Shown here: positions 31,083 to 40,662 of the stretch, piece after piece
Layout: each line of letters opens with the position of its first letter
Numbering within the stretch: the first letter of the stretch is position 1
Origin: Negativicutes bacterium
GTDB lineage: Bacteria > Bacillota > Negativicutes > JAGPMH01
Reading direction: 5' to 3'
DNA: 48,684 nucleotides
Assembly: GCA_018052945.1 (NCBI GenBank)
Contig: JAGPMH010000011.1
Coordinates: 1 to 48,684, forward strand
The notes under the pieces: generated by a model
What the model saw: the letters and a program-made list of their open reading frames with translations, nothing else
Told to the model about the DNA's origin: nothing
Databases searched by the model: none
Program-made: the position numbers and the translations under genes

Positions 31083-31115
31083 ATAACTAGACATAAAAAT
31101 ATTACATCTAGTTAT
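31083..31115 (-). terminator. AT-rich hairpin behind cheR
   Basis: ATAACTAGA / TCTAGTTAT pair over 9 bp with a 15-nt loop and are followed by ATATTTTTATT on the minus strand. It lies in the 132-nt gap between cheR and the ligase-like gene and may be a weak terminator. Confidence 0.4.
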
Positions 31116-31145
31116 TACTGTTTAATATTAAACTATTTGTGCTTG

Positions 31146-31940
31146 TTACAGTGGTTTACGATAGAAAAACGGCAAATAACTTTCAAAGCCGATTTCACGG
31201 AAATTCAAAATTGCTTCGGTACCACCAACAAATAACACCCCACCCGGTTTTAAAGCATCAAAAAATCTTTTGTATAATTCAAATTTTGCTTCATCCGTAA
31301 AATAAATTACCACATTACGACATAAAATCAAATCAAAGCCTTTTTCAAAAGGGTCCAATAACAAATTATGGCGTTTAAATTCCACACAATTTTTAATATC
31401 TTCCGATACCAAATATTTGCCATCTCTTACTTGGAAATGCTTTTGCGCACGATGTTGCGAAATATTTTTGAACTCATTTGAAGAATACATCCCCATTTTC
31501 GCTTTTGCTAAAATTTCAACATCCAAATCAGTCGCTAAAATCCGATGTTTCGTACCCGGCGTCAAATCCTTTAAGATCATTGCCAAAGAATATGGTTCTG
31601 CACCTAACGAACAACCAGCACTCCAAATATTTAATTTTGGCGTCTTCTGCAACAACTCCGGAATAACCTTACTCTCAAGTTCCGTAAATTTTTCCGGCGT
31701 CCGAAAAAATTCTGTCACATTAATCGTTAAATATTCAATAAAATCACTAAATAATTTTGGATCCGGTTCAACCTTATTCCACAATTCCATATAACCTTTA
31801 ACATCATACCGTCCCATTAAATTAGTGAGCCGTCGTTGCATTTGGCTCGGTTTATAAAAATTAAGGTTAATACCTGTTTTATCATTTAATTTTTGCTTAA
31901 ATAGCTCCCACTCTTTATCCTGCACAATAAAAACCCCCAT
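31146..31940 (-). CDS. cheR: CheR-type chemoreceptor methyltransferase
   Basis: CheR methylates Glu residues of chemoreceptors with SAM. The 264 residues have the N-terminal helical domain (about 5-75, ending in TINVTEFFRTPEKF) and the methyltransferase domain with NIWSAGCSLGAEPYSLAM (SAM binding), ILATDLDVEIL, FDLILCRNVVIYF and GGVLFVGGTEAI. The pentapeptide-binding beta-subdomain region also seems present. The ATG at 31940 has AAGGGA close by; a GTG five codons in has GGGGG 8 nt upstream and is an alternative. It stands alone, not in a che operon. Confidence 0.93.
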   Translation of the reverse strand: MGVFIVQDKEWELFKQKLNDKTGINLNFYKPSQMQRRLTNLMGRYDVKGYMELWNKVEPDPKLFSDFIEYLTINVTEFFRTPEKFTELESKVIPELLQKTPKLNIWSAGCSLGAEPYSLAMILKDLTPGTKHRILATDLDVEILAKAKMGMYSSNEFKNISQHRAQKHFQVRDGKYLVSEDIKNCVEFKRHNLLLDPFEKGFDLILCRNVVIYFTDEAKFELYKRFFDALKPGGVLFVGGTEAILNFREIGFESYLPFFYRKPL

Positions 31941-31998
31941 ATGATCCCTTTTTATTATTCCAAGTAAGGGTATTCGCTATGGAGGCTCAAAAATCCTA

Positions 31999-32853
31999 CT
32001 ATTTATTAACTTTTATTTCACCAATATCTAAACTTATATCCAGCGCCATCACCGAATGTGTAATCGCTCCTACCGAAATAATATCAACACCAGTCTTAGC
32101 AATATTTTCAATCGTCAATAAGTTAACGCCTCCGGAAGCTTCTACCAACGCTTGTCCCTTAATCATCTCCACCGCCTGCAACATTAGTTCCGTCGACATA
32201 TTGTCAAGCATAATAATATCAGCCTTGCCGATTAATGCTAATTCCACCTGTTCTAAGGACTCTACCTCTACCTCAATTTTAACAGTATGTGGAATGCTTT
32301 GTCGTACTTTATTAATCGCCTCTAAAATTCCGCCAGCAACCTTAATATGGTTATCTTTAATCATCACAGCATCATATAAGCCAAAGCGATGATTACGACC
32401 GCCCCCCACCGTTACTGCGTATTTTTCGAGCAGTCGCAAGCCCGGAGTTGTTTTTCGCGTATCAGCAATCTTTGCCGAGTAACCTTTAATACAGTCTGCA
32501 AACTCTTTTGTTTTAGTAGCAATTCCGCTCAAACGTTGCAATAAATTAAGTGCTAATCTTTCACCACTCAAAATAGTTTGTGCATCACCTTCAATTTTAG
32601 CAATAACATCCCCAAATTCCAGTGTCTCACCGTCTTTTTTACATTCTACATACTTTATTTGCGGATTTAAATATTGAAAAACGTATTGAGCTATTTCATT
32701 ACCGGCCAAAATGCCATCTTGTTTCGCATGAATAACAGCAGTAGTTATCGCCCCTTGGGGTACAATATTTTGGGTCGTAATATCACCGCTCCCCAAATCT
32801 TCGGCTAACCATTGCTTAATATTATGTTCTATCATTTTTTTTGAGTAATACAT
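31999..32853 (-). CDS. nadC: Nicotinate-nucleotide pyrophosphorylase (quinolinate phosphoribosyltransferase)
   Basis: NadC converts quinolinate and PRPP to nicotinate mononucleotide. The 284 residues include the N-terminal EDLGSGDITTQNIV, ALNLLQRLSGIAT, the active-site DTRKTTPGLRLLEKYAV (Arg and Lys for quinolinate), VGGGRNHRFGL, MIKDNHI, and EASGGVNLLTI. AAGGAG is 5 nt before the ATG. It is the last gene of the nadA-nadB-nadC operon, 18 nt after nadB. Confidence 0.97.
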   Translation of the reverse strand: MYYSKKMIEHNIKQWLAEDLGSGDITTQNIVPQGAITTAVIHAKQDGILAGNEIAQYVFQYLNPQIKYVECKKDGETLEFGDVIAKIEGDAQTILSGERLALNLLQRLSGIATKTKEFADCIKGYSAKIADTRKTTPGLRLLEKYAVTVGGGRNHRFGLYDAVMIKDNHIKVAGGILEAINKVRQSIPHTVKIEVEVESLEQVELALIGKADIIMLDNMSTELMLQAVEMIKGQALVEASGGVNLLTIENIAKTGVDIISVGAITHSVMALDISLDIGEIKVNK

Positions 32854-32871
32854 AGAAACTCCTTTGAGTTA

Positions 32872-34461
32872 TTATTTATGTTGTAAAATATGATGTTGCC
32901 AAAACGGCGATTGTCTCGGACAATCTTGTCTAAAGTGACCACCGCGGCTTTCCGCTCTCATAATGGCTGCTCGGCAAATTAACTCGCCCACAACAATCAT
33001 ATTAATAGTTTCCATTTCTAGTGGAGTCATGCAGCAAAAATCCTTGAGAATTTCATTTTGACTAACAAAAAATTTCTGTCCTTTATTTAACGCTTCAATA
33101 TCTCTAATAATGCCGACTCTAGTTGACATTACACTCTTTAACTCTGCTAAATTTTCTTGGACATTAATTTTTTTCTTGATATTTAATTCATGGCTACCGA
33201 AATTATGTTCAGTAAGCTCTTTAGTCTTGGTACTTAATAGTTTTTGCACTATTTTTTTACCAAACACTAAGCCTTCTAGTAAAGAATTACTGGCTAAACG
33301 GTTGGCCCCATGTAAACCAGTACAAGCACTTTCTCCAATACAATACAATCTTTTTATATTAGTTTGTCCCCATTGATTAGTTCTAACGCCACCCATCATA
33401 TAATGTGCCGCCGGTGCAACCGGGATTGCCTCTTTCGTAATATCAATGCCATATTCCAAACAAGTTTTATTAATCATTGGAAAACGTTGCAAAATTTTCT
33501 CACTACCAATAGTACTTAAATCCAGTAAAACATGCTTCTTTTTCGTCTTATTCATTTCATTAACGATTGCTCTTGCCACTATATCACGCGGTGCTAGTTC
33601 TGCCATCGAATGGTATTTTGTCATAAACCTTTCACCCTCGGCATTACGCAAAATAGCGCCTTCACCTCTCACCGCTTCTGAAATTAAAAAGTTCGGCAAA
33701 CCGTCCACCGCCATTGCCGTCGGATGGAATTGTACAAATTCCATATCCATCACTACGGCGCCGGCACGATAGGCCATAGCAATACCATCAGCGGTCGCAC
33801 CAGCCGGATTAGTCGTATTATTGTACAGTTGTCCTAACCCACCGGTCGATAATACAATGGCTTTCGCCCAAATAACTTCTTGATTATTATACTGGTTTAA
33901 AACTAACATTCCTTGACAAACATTTTCTTCTACTAATAAATCAATAGAAAAATACTCTTCTAAAATTGTTACATTCTCAGCTTGTTTCAATAATTCAACC
34001 ATCACCGAGACAATCTGCGCCCCGGTAGAGTCACCATTAGCATGTAAAATTCGACTTCTACTATGACAGCCTTCACGACCTAAACTCAAAGTATTGCCAT
34101 TTTTATCGAATTCAACCCCTAGCTTAATCAAGCGTTTTATTTCTTTTTGACCTTCTTCTACCACAATCTTCACTATTTCTTCATCGCACAGTCCAGCTCC
34201 AGCCACTAAGGTGTCTGCCACATGTAGTTCCGCGGAATCATCAGCACCTACAGCGGCCGCAATTCCTCCTTGAGCCTTGTTAGAGTTACTGTCATTTAAT
34301 TTTCCCTTAACAACCAAGATTACATCTTGTCCGGCTTGAGAAATATTCCATGCCGCCATTAAGCCGGCAATGCCACCGCCCACGACTAAACAGCTAGTAT
34401 TGCGACAAGGTAATTTACTGGTATCGAAATTAGTCAAATATCTTCTTGACAAATCATTCAC
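32872..34461 (-). CDS. nadB: L-aspartate oxidase
   Basis: This flavoenzyme oxidises aspartate to iminoaspartate, which NadA condenses with dihydroxyacetone phosphate. The 529 residues start with the FAD-binding CLVVGGGIAGLMAAWNIS and carry NKAQGGIAAAVG, HSRSRILHANGDSTG, FVQFHPTAM and GANRLASNSLLEGLVFG, and end in a helical domain with SRGGHFRQDCP. It can use fumarate instead of oxygen in anaerobes. The GTG at 34461 abuts the AGAAGG site; a TTG three codons in (34452) has the usual 8-nt spacing and may be the true start. Confidence 0.96.
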   Translation of the reverse strand: MNDLSRRYLTNFDTSKLPCRNTSCLVVGGGIAGLMAAWNISQAGQDVILVVKGKLNDSNSNKAQGGIAAAVGADDSAELHVADTLVAGAGLCDEEIVKIVVEEGQKEIKRLIKLGVEFDKNGNTLSLGREGCHSRSRILHANGDSTGAQIVSVMVELLKQAENVTILEEYFSIDLLVEENVCQGMLVLNQYNNQEVIWAKAIVLSTGGLGQLYNNTTNPAGATADGIAMAYRAGAVVMDMEFVQFHPTAMAVDGLPNFLISEAVRGEGAILRNAEGERFMTKYHSMAELAPRDIVARAIVNEMNKTKKKHVLLDLSTIGSEKILQRFPMINKTCLEYGIDITKEAIPVAPAAHYMMGGVRTNQWGQTNIKRLYCIGESACTGLHGANRLASNSLLEGLVFGKKIVQKLLSTKTKELTEHNFGSHELNIKKKINVQENLAELKSVMSTRVGIIRDIEALNKGQKFFVSQNEILKDFCCMTPLEMETINMIVVGELICRAAIMRAESRGGHFRQDCPRQSPFWQHHILQHK

Positions 34462-34464
34462 CTT

Positions 34465-35373
34465 CTAGCGTTTTATCTCTAGCATTTTTTTCAGGCTTGC
34501 TAGTGCTTTAATTCTAATTTCTTCTGGTACAATTACTTTCGGTTCAAGCGTTTCCAATGCGGTTTTCACTTTCGCTAAAGTTATTCCCTTCATATCTACA
34601 CAGCATAAATTATCTTTTACCATATAAAATTTTTTATCAGGACATTGAGTCTCAAGCTGATACAATACCCCGGCTTCTGTTACAACAATAAATTCTGTAT
34701 TGGTGCTATCTTTGGCATATTTAATCAAACTAACAGTGCCATCAATATAATCAGCATATTGTAACACCTTTTTATCACATTCAGGATGAGCCAATACTAA
34801 TGCCTCCGGATGTAATTTCTTAGCAGCTAGTACATCACTAACTAAAATATCATTATGAATTGGACAATATCCTTGCCACAACTCCATTTCTCTATTAGTT
34901 TTTTCCATAATATATGAACCGAGATTTTTATCCGGTACAAATAATATCTTTTTATCAACCGGTATTGACTTGATGACATTAATAGCATTAGCCGAAGTAC
35001 AACAAACATCAGTCAAAGCTTTGACAGCGGCGGAAGTGTTAACATAAGCCACCACAAACAAGTCCGGATTTTCTGCTAACTTAGCTTGCAACGCCCCTAC
35101 ATCAACCATATCAGCCATTGGACAGCCGGCACTCTCCTCCGGCAATAACACAATCTTTTCCGGCGATAAAATATTTGCAGTTTCAGCCATAAACCTTACA
35201 CCACAAAAAACAATTACTGCCGCATCATTTTCCGCTGCTCTTTTCGCTAATTCTAGCGAATCACCTGTATAATCAGCAATGGCTTGAATTTCCGCATTTT
35301 GATAAACATGCGCCAAAATAATAGCATTGCGTTCTTTCTTTAATCTTAAAATATCTTGTACTAACTCAGTCAT
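34465..35373 (-). CDS. nadA: Quinolinate synthase
   Basis: NadA is a [4Fe-4S] enzyme making quinolinate. The 302 residues have the three cluster Cys in family positions: FCGVRFMAETANIL, WQGYCPIHNDI and NLCCVDMKGI. ILAHVYQNAEIQ and AHPECDKKV are substrate-site motifs. GGAG lies 7 nt before the ATG at 35373; 13 upstream residues in frame are not supported. Its oxygen-sensitive cluster fits an anaerobic lifestyle. First gene of the nad operon. Confidence 0.97.
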   Translation of the reverse strand: MTELVQDILRLKKERNAIILAHVYQNAEIQAIADYTGDSLELAKRAAENDAAVIVFCGVRFMAETANILSPEKIVLLPEESAGCPMADMVDVGALQAKLAENPDLFVVAYVNTSAAVKALTDVCCTSANAINVIKSIPVDKKILFVPDKNLGSYIMEKTNREMELWQGYCPIHNDILVSDVLAAKKLHPEALVLAHPECDKKVLQYADYIDGTVSLIKYAKDSTNTEFIVVTEAGVLYQLETQCPDKKFYMVKDNLCCVDMKGITLAKVKTALETLEPKVIVPEEIRIKALASLKKMLEIKR

Positions 35374-35404
35374 TACATATCTCCTTACAGCAATATCCCT
35401 GTCC

Positions 35405-35447
35405 ACTACCATTTTGACGGTAATTGTTGAAATTATACTACCATTTT
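35405..35447. promoter_or_regulatory. Direct repeat flanking the nad promoter start region
   Basis: ACTACCATTTT occurs twice, at 35405-35415 and 35437-35447, exactly 32 bp apart (about three helical turns), around the -10 box and transcription start of nadA. A shorter ACTACC is at 35485. It could be the operator of an NAD-responsive repressor. I do not recognise a known NiaR site. Confidence 0.45.
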
Positions 35448-35460
35448 CTTTTTATCGCAA
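35432..35460 (-). promoter_or_regulatory. Promoter of nadA-nadB-nadC
   Basis: TTGCGA (35460-35455) and a perfect TATAAT (35437-35432) are 17 bp apart on the minus strand. The leader to the nadA ATG is about 52 nt. Confidence 0.75.
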
Positions 35461-35552
35461 TAGTCGCAAGATTGTACACTCAGCACTACCTAGTGACATA
35501 CTTTTAAATTATATCATTAAAAACAATTAAATTAATAATAATTTTCAATCCA

Positions 35553-37556
35553 TCACTCTGATTGTTCTGAAAGTTTTACCGCCAAATTGCTTCCATACTT
35601 GCTCCGCCACCAAGATAATGCTCTTACTGCATTGACTTCATTTTCAATTTCAGCTTTATCATATGGTTGAGCACTATTATTTATTTTTTCCGCCATAAAA
35701 GCACTATCGGTTTTCCCTACATAATCTTTATCAATCCAAAAACCATAATTAATGCCATATTTATTAGGTTTCGTCAGACTCCTACCAATTGTATAATATT
35801 CAAAACCCTTTGGCGCAATAAGCTCAATTAATGTTGGCATAATATTAATATGACTACCTGCTACCTGCTGCGCTAAAATCTCTTTATTAACACCCTTGCC
35901 ATAAAGAACAAGCGGAATACCATAACGTTCATACACACTCGGTGTCTTATCAATATTAACGCGATCGGCATGATCACCAACTATAATAAATAAACTGTCA
36001 GGATATTTTTGCTCAGCCGTCTCAATAAATTCTGCCAACATTTTATCAGCATACCAAAAATGTCCTAATTTTTTCATTAACTCTGGATCATTTTTAACTT
36101 CAGCCGGTCCCTCTACAAGGTCCGGATTAAAGCCTGCCGCCACTAAATCCACAGTGTAAGGCGAATGATTAGAGACCGTTAATATTACATTGAAACTGGC
36201 GTCTTCATTTTTTGTTCCCTTTAAAACTGCCTGATATAAATCCTTATCATCACAGCCCCAAACATTACCACCATCTTTATCAAAATCACCACTACTATAA
36301 AAAGCTTTAAATCCTTGGGCTAAGGAAAATTCACGAACATTTTCCCAGCTACTAGGTCCGGCATACCAAAAGTTTGCTCGATAACCTAATTTCCCAATCT
36401 GGTGTGCAATCGCAGTTTGATAAGGCTGTTTATAAGCTTCCGGCATTTGCGTTAAATATAAATTGGCATCGGCAAAACCTGTTAAAACACCCATCACTGC
36501 CGAAACCGTACTCATACCATTCGGTAAAAAGGTATTTACATAGGTTGCATTATCTTTAGCAATAATACCTTTTAAGCCATTAGCAATATTAAGGTGCTGA
36601 TATTGTGGCAACAACGGCCAATTAGCATAATTTTCTCCAATAATTAAAAAAATATGCTGAGGCTTTGGTATTTTAGCACCTTGGGCTTCTTGTTTTAAAT
36701 AATCATCTAAATTATTGCTATCAAAATTCTTCGCCGTTAAGCTTTTAGCATAATTTACAACTTGACTGGATTCCAGCCCCATTCCAACCGAGCTCAACAA
36801 TCGATTATTGAGTTCATAAGCTCGATATAAAGCTTGGACATCATCTAAAATTGCTTCATTCAATAATTGATCTTTCGTTACCCCTGAATTTTCCCAGTCA
36901 ACATTATACGCATAACTCATACTGCCCCCAAATCTTATAAAGATTGCAAGATTGTAAATCGCTAACAAAAAGACAATCCGCACTCCAATATTAGCGTAAT
37001 GTTTAGAGAAGGTTGGCAAATAAACAATTTTTGTATTCAGCCACCACTTGACTACTTTTATTAAAATAAAAGCTGTAACAAAAGCAATTCCAAAGCGTAG
37101 CGGCAAATTATATTCTTGCAATAACGAAGAGGTCAAGGCACTGACATCATCATTAAAAGTATTAAAAATCAACTGATTAAAACCCGCATGAAATTGCTGA
37201 TAATAAGGAATTCTAACATAAAATAAAATCGTCAAAATCAATACATAACAACTAGCCAGACCCATTCTAATTTTGACATAGAATTTTGGCACAAAAATAC
37301 TGGCTAATAAACAAATTAAAAAAGATGTTCCGGCTAAAATCCCTGCTGATTTAAGGCTTATTTTAAAACCATAATATAGTGATAACATAACATCCTTCAG
37401 GATAGTACTTTCACCTAAATAATCACCCATTGTCACAATAAAACTCAATCGGAAAACAAATAATAACATTATTATAAAAATAAATAATTTCAAATCAGTT
37501 TGAAAAACTTCGTAAACGTTTTTCCAAGTAAAACCTTTTTTAAGTAAAATGTCCAT
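35553..37556 (-). CDS. LTA-synthase-family membrane sulfatase (phosphoglycerol-transferase-like)
   Basis: The 667 residues have about five N-terminal transmembrane helices (about 28-48, 68-95, 105-125, 155-170, 188-208) and a large extracytoplasmic alkaline-phosphatase-fold domain. Metal and catalytic motifs are visible: IFLIIGENYANW, the presumed nucleophile Thr in GMSTVSAVMGVLTG, and FIIVGDHADRVNI near the end. Relatives transfer glycerol phosphate to lipid or glycan carriers, or modify lipids with phosphoethanolamine. AGGAGG is 7 nt before the ATG at 37556. It is the last gene of the galE-led cluster. Substrate uncertain. Confidence 0.88.
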   Translation of the reverse strand: MDILLKKGFTWKNVYEVFQTDLKLFIFIIMLLFVFRLSFIVTMGDYLGESTILKDVMLSLYYGFKISLKSAGILAGTSFLICLLASIFVPKFYVKIRMGLASCYVLILTILFYVRIPYYQQFHAGFNQLIFNTFNDDVSALTSSLLQEYNLPLRFGIAFVTAFILIKVVKWWLNTKIVYLPTFSKHYANIGVRIVFLLAIYNLAIFIRFGGSMSYAYNVDWENSGVTKDQLLNEAILDDVQALYRAYELNNRLLSSVGMGLESSQVVNYAKSLTAKNFDSNNLDDYLKQEAQGAKIPKPQHIFLIIGENYANWPLLPQYQHLNIANGLKGIIAKDNATYVNTFLPNGMSTVSAVMGVLTGFADANLYLTQMPEAYKQPYQTAIAHQIGKLGYRANFWYAGPSSWENVREFSLAQGFKAFYSSGDFDKDGGNVWGCDDKDLYQAVLKGTKNEDASFNVILTVSNHSPYTVDLVAAGFNPDLVEGPAEVKNDPELMKKLGHFWYADKMLAEFIETAEQKYPDSLFIIVGDHADRVNIDKTPSVYERYGIPLVLYGKGVNKEILAQQVAGSHINIMPTLIELIAPKGFEYYTIGRSLTKPNKYGINYGFWIDKDYVGKTDSAFMAEKINNSAQPYDKAEIENEVNAVRALSWWRSKYGSNLAVKLSEQSE

Positions 37557-37638
37557 AAAAAAACCTCCTATAGCAAAAAACAAGCTTTAGGAAGTTTCTA
37601 TTTTAAATATTAAATTCCTGCTAAATACATAGAAATAC

Positions 37639-38913
37639 TTAAATATTTTGCAAGGCTTGGCTTAAATCAGCAATGATATCTCTAGCATCTTCAATGCCAA
37701 TTGACAATCTAATCATATCATCTGGCACACCCGCTGCTACTCTTTGAGCACTACTAAGTTGTGAATGAGTTGTGCTGGCCGGATGAATTACCAAGGACTT
37801 AGCATCACCAACATTGGCTAAATGTGATAACAATTTAAGCGAATCAATAAATCTAGCGCCACTAGCCACATCACCCTTAATCCCAAAAGTTAACATTGCA
37901 CCGGCACCATTTTTTAAATATAACTTATTCAAGGCATAATCAGGGCTATTGTGAAGGTTCGGATAATTAACCCAAGCTACCGCATCATGCTGTGCTAAAA
38001 ACTCAGCCACCGCCAACGCATTTTCACTGTGTCTGGCCATTCTTAAATGCAAAGTTTCTAACCCTTGTAATAACTGGAAACTATTAAACGGACTGATACA
38101 AGCCCCATAATCTCGCAACACCTGCACTCTTAACCTAGTAATAAAGGCACTTGCTCCTAAAGCTTCGGCATAATTTAAATCATGATAGCTCGGATCAGGT
38201 TTACTTAAAAGTGGAAATTTATCACTATTCCAATCAAACTTTCCACCATCAACTACCACGCCACCCATTGAAGTTCCATGACCGCCAATAAATTTAGTGG
38301 CCGAGTGAATCACAATATCAGCACCATATTCAATCGGACAAAATAAATATGGTGTTAAAAAGGTATTATCAATAATAAACGGGATCTTATTTTCATGTGC
38401 AATGTCCGCAACAGCTTGCACATCCAGTAAATTAATTTTCGGATTGCCAATTGTTTCAGCATATACCGCCTTAGTCTTATCATTGATTGCTGCTCTAAAG
38501 TTTTCTGGATCACTAGCATCGACAAAGTTAACCTTAATCCCCAAATGCGCTAAGGTATGGGCAAACAAGTTATAAGTTCCACCATAAAGTGCCGCAGAGC
38601 TTACAATCTCATCACCGGTTTGCAAAAAATTAAGCAATGTTCCCACTATTGCTGCATGCCCTGAGGCAAAGGCCAAGGCTCCAATTCCACCATCTAGTGC
38701 CGCCATTCTTTTTTCAAAGACATCAGTTGTTGGATTCATTAATCTAGTATAAATATTACCACTTTCTTTGAGCGAGAATAAATTAGCGCCATGTTCCGTA
38801 TCATTAAAATTATATGCGGTCGTTTGATAAATCGGAACCGCTCTTGAGCCAGTAGTAGGGTCAGGAACCTGTCCGGCATGTACTGCCATCGTTGCAAAAT
38901 GTTGTTTTTCCAT
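37639..38913 (-). CDS. metY: O-acetylhomoserine (thiol)-lyase / aminocarboxypropyltransferase
   Basis: This PLP enzyme makes homocysteine (or methionine) from O-acetylhomoserine and sulfide (or methanethiol). The 424 residues include IYQTTAYNFNDTEHGANLFS, YTRLMNPTTDVFEKRMA, the PLP Lys in VIHSATKFIGGHGTSMGGVV and HPASTTHSQL. It follows the ABC transporter gene by 15 nt. No SAM riboswitch or T-box is visible upstream, so control is from the galE promoter or post-transcriptional. Confidence 0.96.
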   Translation of the reverse strand: MEKQHFATMAVHAGQVPDPTTGSRAVPIYQTTAYNFNDTEHGANLFSLKESGNIYTRLMNPTTDVFEKRMAALDGGIGALAFASGHAAIVGTLLNFLQTGDEIVSSAALYGGTYNLFAHTLAHLGIKVNFVDASDPENFRAAINDKTKAVYAETIGNPKINLLDVQAVADIAHENKIPFIIDNTFLTPYLFCPIEYGADIVIHSATKFIGGHGTSMGGVVVDGGKFDWNSDKFPLLSKPDPSYHDLNYAEALGASAFITRLRVQVLRDYGACISPFNSFQLLQGLETLHLRMARHSENALAVAEFLAQHDAVAWVNYPNLHNSPDYALNKLYLKNGAGAMLTFGIKGDVASGARFIDSLKLLSHLANVGDAKSLVIHPASTTHSQLSSAQRVAAGVPDDMIRLSIGIEDARDIIADLSQALQNI

Positions 38914-38928
38914 TATAAATTCCTCCAG

Positions 38929-40644
38929 CTATATTTTTTCTAGTATCCATTGACCAGTGTTGTCTATTTGCAAATTATATTGATGATATTTTCTCAAAGT
39001 ATTGCGATGTCCAATACTGATAACCGCACTATCCGGCAACTCTTTTGCTAATAATTCATACATAGTTTCTTCTGTCTGCTCATCCAAGGCTGAAGTGGCC
39101 TCATCCAAGAAAATCCATTGCGGTTTATATAGCAATGTTCTAGCAAAAGCAATTCGTTGTTGCTCTCCTAATGATAAAATTCTGCTCCAGTCATCACTTT
39201 CTGTTAATTTTGCACTTAGATGACTTAAGCTACACTTTATTAACACTTCTTCAAATTCTTTTACCGTAAGGTCTAATTCTGCTTGCGGATAAGCTAAGGC
39301 ACTTTGCAGTGAGCCCAATGGCAAGTAAGGCTTTTGTGGTAAAAATATTTTTTTATCACCCTCACGCAGTTGTACTAACCCCGTCCCAAATGGCCATAAT
39401 CCAGCTAAAGTTCTTAAAAAGGTACTTTTACCACAACCCGAAGCACCGGTTATCAACAGTTTGTCACCTTGCTTAATATTAAGATTTAAATCTTTTATTA
39501 AAACATTTCCTTGTGGTAATTGAACTTCCATTTTATCGATTAACAAATTATCATTCTTATTATTTTCAAAAGATATTTTACTTTGTAATTGTAACGTTTG
39601 CTCCATATTGTCGCTAAAATCAGTAATCCGTTTTACTACAGCCACCCATTCCGCTAACGTGGCATAACTGTCTACAAAAAAGGATAACGCATCTTGAACT
39701 CTACCAAAGGCACTAGATATCTGCATTAAACCACCTAATTGAATTTTACCGCTAAAATATCGTGGTGCGCCCAACAACAACGGAAAAATAACTGCCAGTT
39801 GACCATAACCGTTAGTAAACCAAGTTAATCTTTTTTGATAGCGCATCAAGGCGCGAAAGTTATTGAAAATATGAGCAAACTTTGCCTTGAAAATATTATT
39901 TTCAATCTCTTCACCACCATAAAAAGCAATGCTTTCACTATTTTCGCGCAATCTAACCATATCAAAACGAAAATCAGCTTCATAACGTTGTTGATTATAA
40001 TTTAATTGAATCAATGGTTTACCAATTTTAGCCGTCAACCAGGTTCCGATAACAGCATAAATCAACGACAACCACACCATATAGCCATAGATAGTTACAT
40101 TTTGACCGGCAATAACAACATTAAACTCTCCTGATAAGCGCCAAAGGACAACAATAAACGCCACTAAAATCGCCAATTGTTTTAAAAAACCCATCAGCAA
40201 TTGCAAGGTCAAATTTGTAAAAAGCTTAATATCTTCACTAATTCTTTGATCAGGATTATCGGTATTATCACTGACCACCTGCATTTTATAATATGTTTGC
40301 ACTTGTAACCATCTGCTTAAATATTGTTTTGTCATCCAGTTTCGCCAATTTATCTCTAACATTTGTCGCAAATATAAGGCATATACCGCTGAAAAAATAT
40401 AAATTAACGCTAACAGTAAAAATTTTGCCACCAAGTCCCAAAAAGCAACTTGATTATACTCCTGCAAAGCATTATAAAAACTGTTGTACCATTCATTAAT
40501 TAAAATTAAGATATAGACTCCAAAAAAATTCAACAAGGCTACTACTATCAACAAACCATAGGCTTTCCATTTTTCTTCACTTTGCCAATAATCTTTTGCC
40601 AACTTCCATAACCCTTGAAAAAAGGCCTTTTTAAATGTCGCCAT
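38929..40644 (-). CDS. SbmA/BacA-type ABC transporter, fused permease-ATPase
   Basis: The 571 residues join an SbmA/BacA-like membrane domain (about 1-330, with WRNWMTKQYLSRWLQVQTYY and NPDQRISEDIKLFTN) and an ABC ATPase (about 360-571): Walker A GASGCGKST, signature LSLGEQQR, Walker B WIFLDEATSALDEQ and the switch His in VISIGHR. Relatives (YddA, ABCD-like, BacA) move peptides, very-long-chain acyl groups or cobalamin. It follows galE by 18 nt. The substrate cannot be told from sequence. Confidence 0.92.
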   Translation of the reverse strand: MATFKKAFFQGLWKLAKDYWQSEEKWKAYGLLIVVALLNFFGVYILILINEWYNSFYNALQEYNQVAFWDLVAKFLLLALIYIFSAVYALYLRQMLEINWRNWMTKQYLSRWLQVQTYYKMQVVSDNTDNPDQRISEDIKLFTNLTLQLLMGFLKQLAILVAFIVVLWRLSGEFNVVIAGQNVTIYGYMVWLSLIYAVIGTWLTAKIGKPLIQLNYNQQRYEADFRFDMVRLRENSESIAFYGGEEIENNIFKAKFAHIFNNFRALMRYQKRLTWFTNGYGQLAVIFPLLLGAPRYFSGKIQLGGLMQISSAFGRVQDALSFFVDSYATLAEWVAVVKRITDFSDNMEQTLQLQSKISFENNKNDNLLIDKMEVQLPQGNVLIKDLNLNIKQGDKLLITGASGCGKSTFLRTLAGLWPFGTGLVQLREGDKKIFLPQKPYLPLGSLQSALAYPQAELDLTVKEFEEVLIKCSLSHLSAKLTESDDWSRILSLGEQQRIAFARTLLYKPQWIFLDEATSALDEQTEETMYELLAKELPDSAVISIGHRNTLRKYHQYNLQIDNTGQWILEKI

Positions 40645-40662
40645 TTCTTACCTCACTATCCT

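Noticed and set aside
31146-31940. CheR motif CSLGAEPYS instead of the common CSTGEEPYS as a sign of inactivity
   Set aside because: As far as I recall, variants of this loop occur in CheR proteins of anaerobic Bacillota, and the other SAM and active-site motifs are intact.
38914-38928. Possible SAM riboswitch or T-box before metY
   Set aside because: Only 15 nt separate the ABC gene from metY, leaving no room for such an element, and none is seen before galE.
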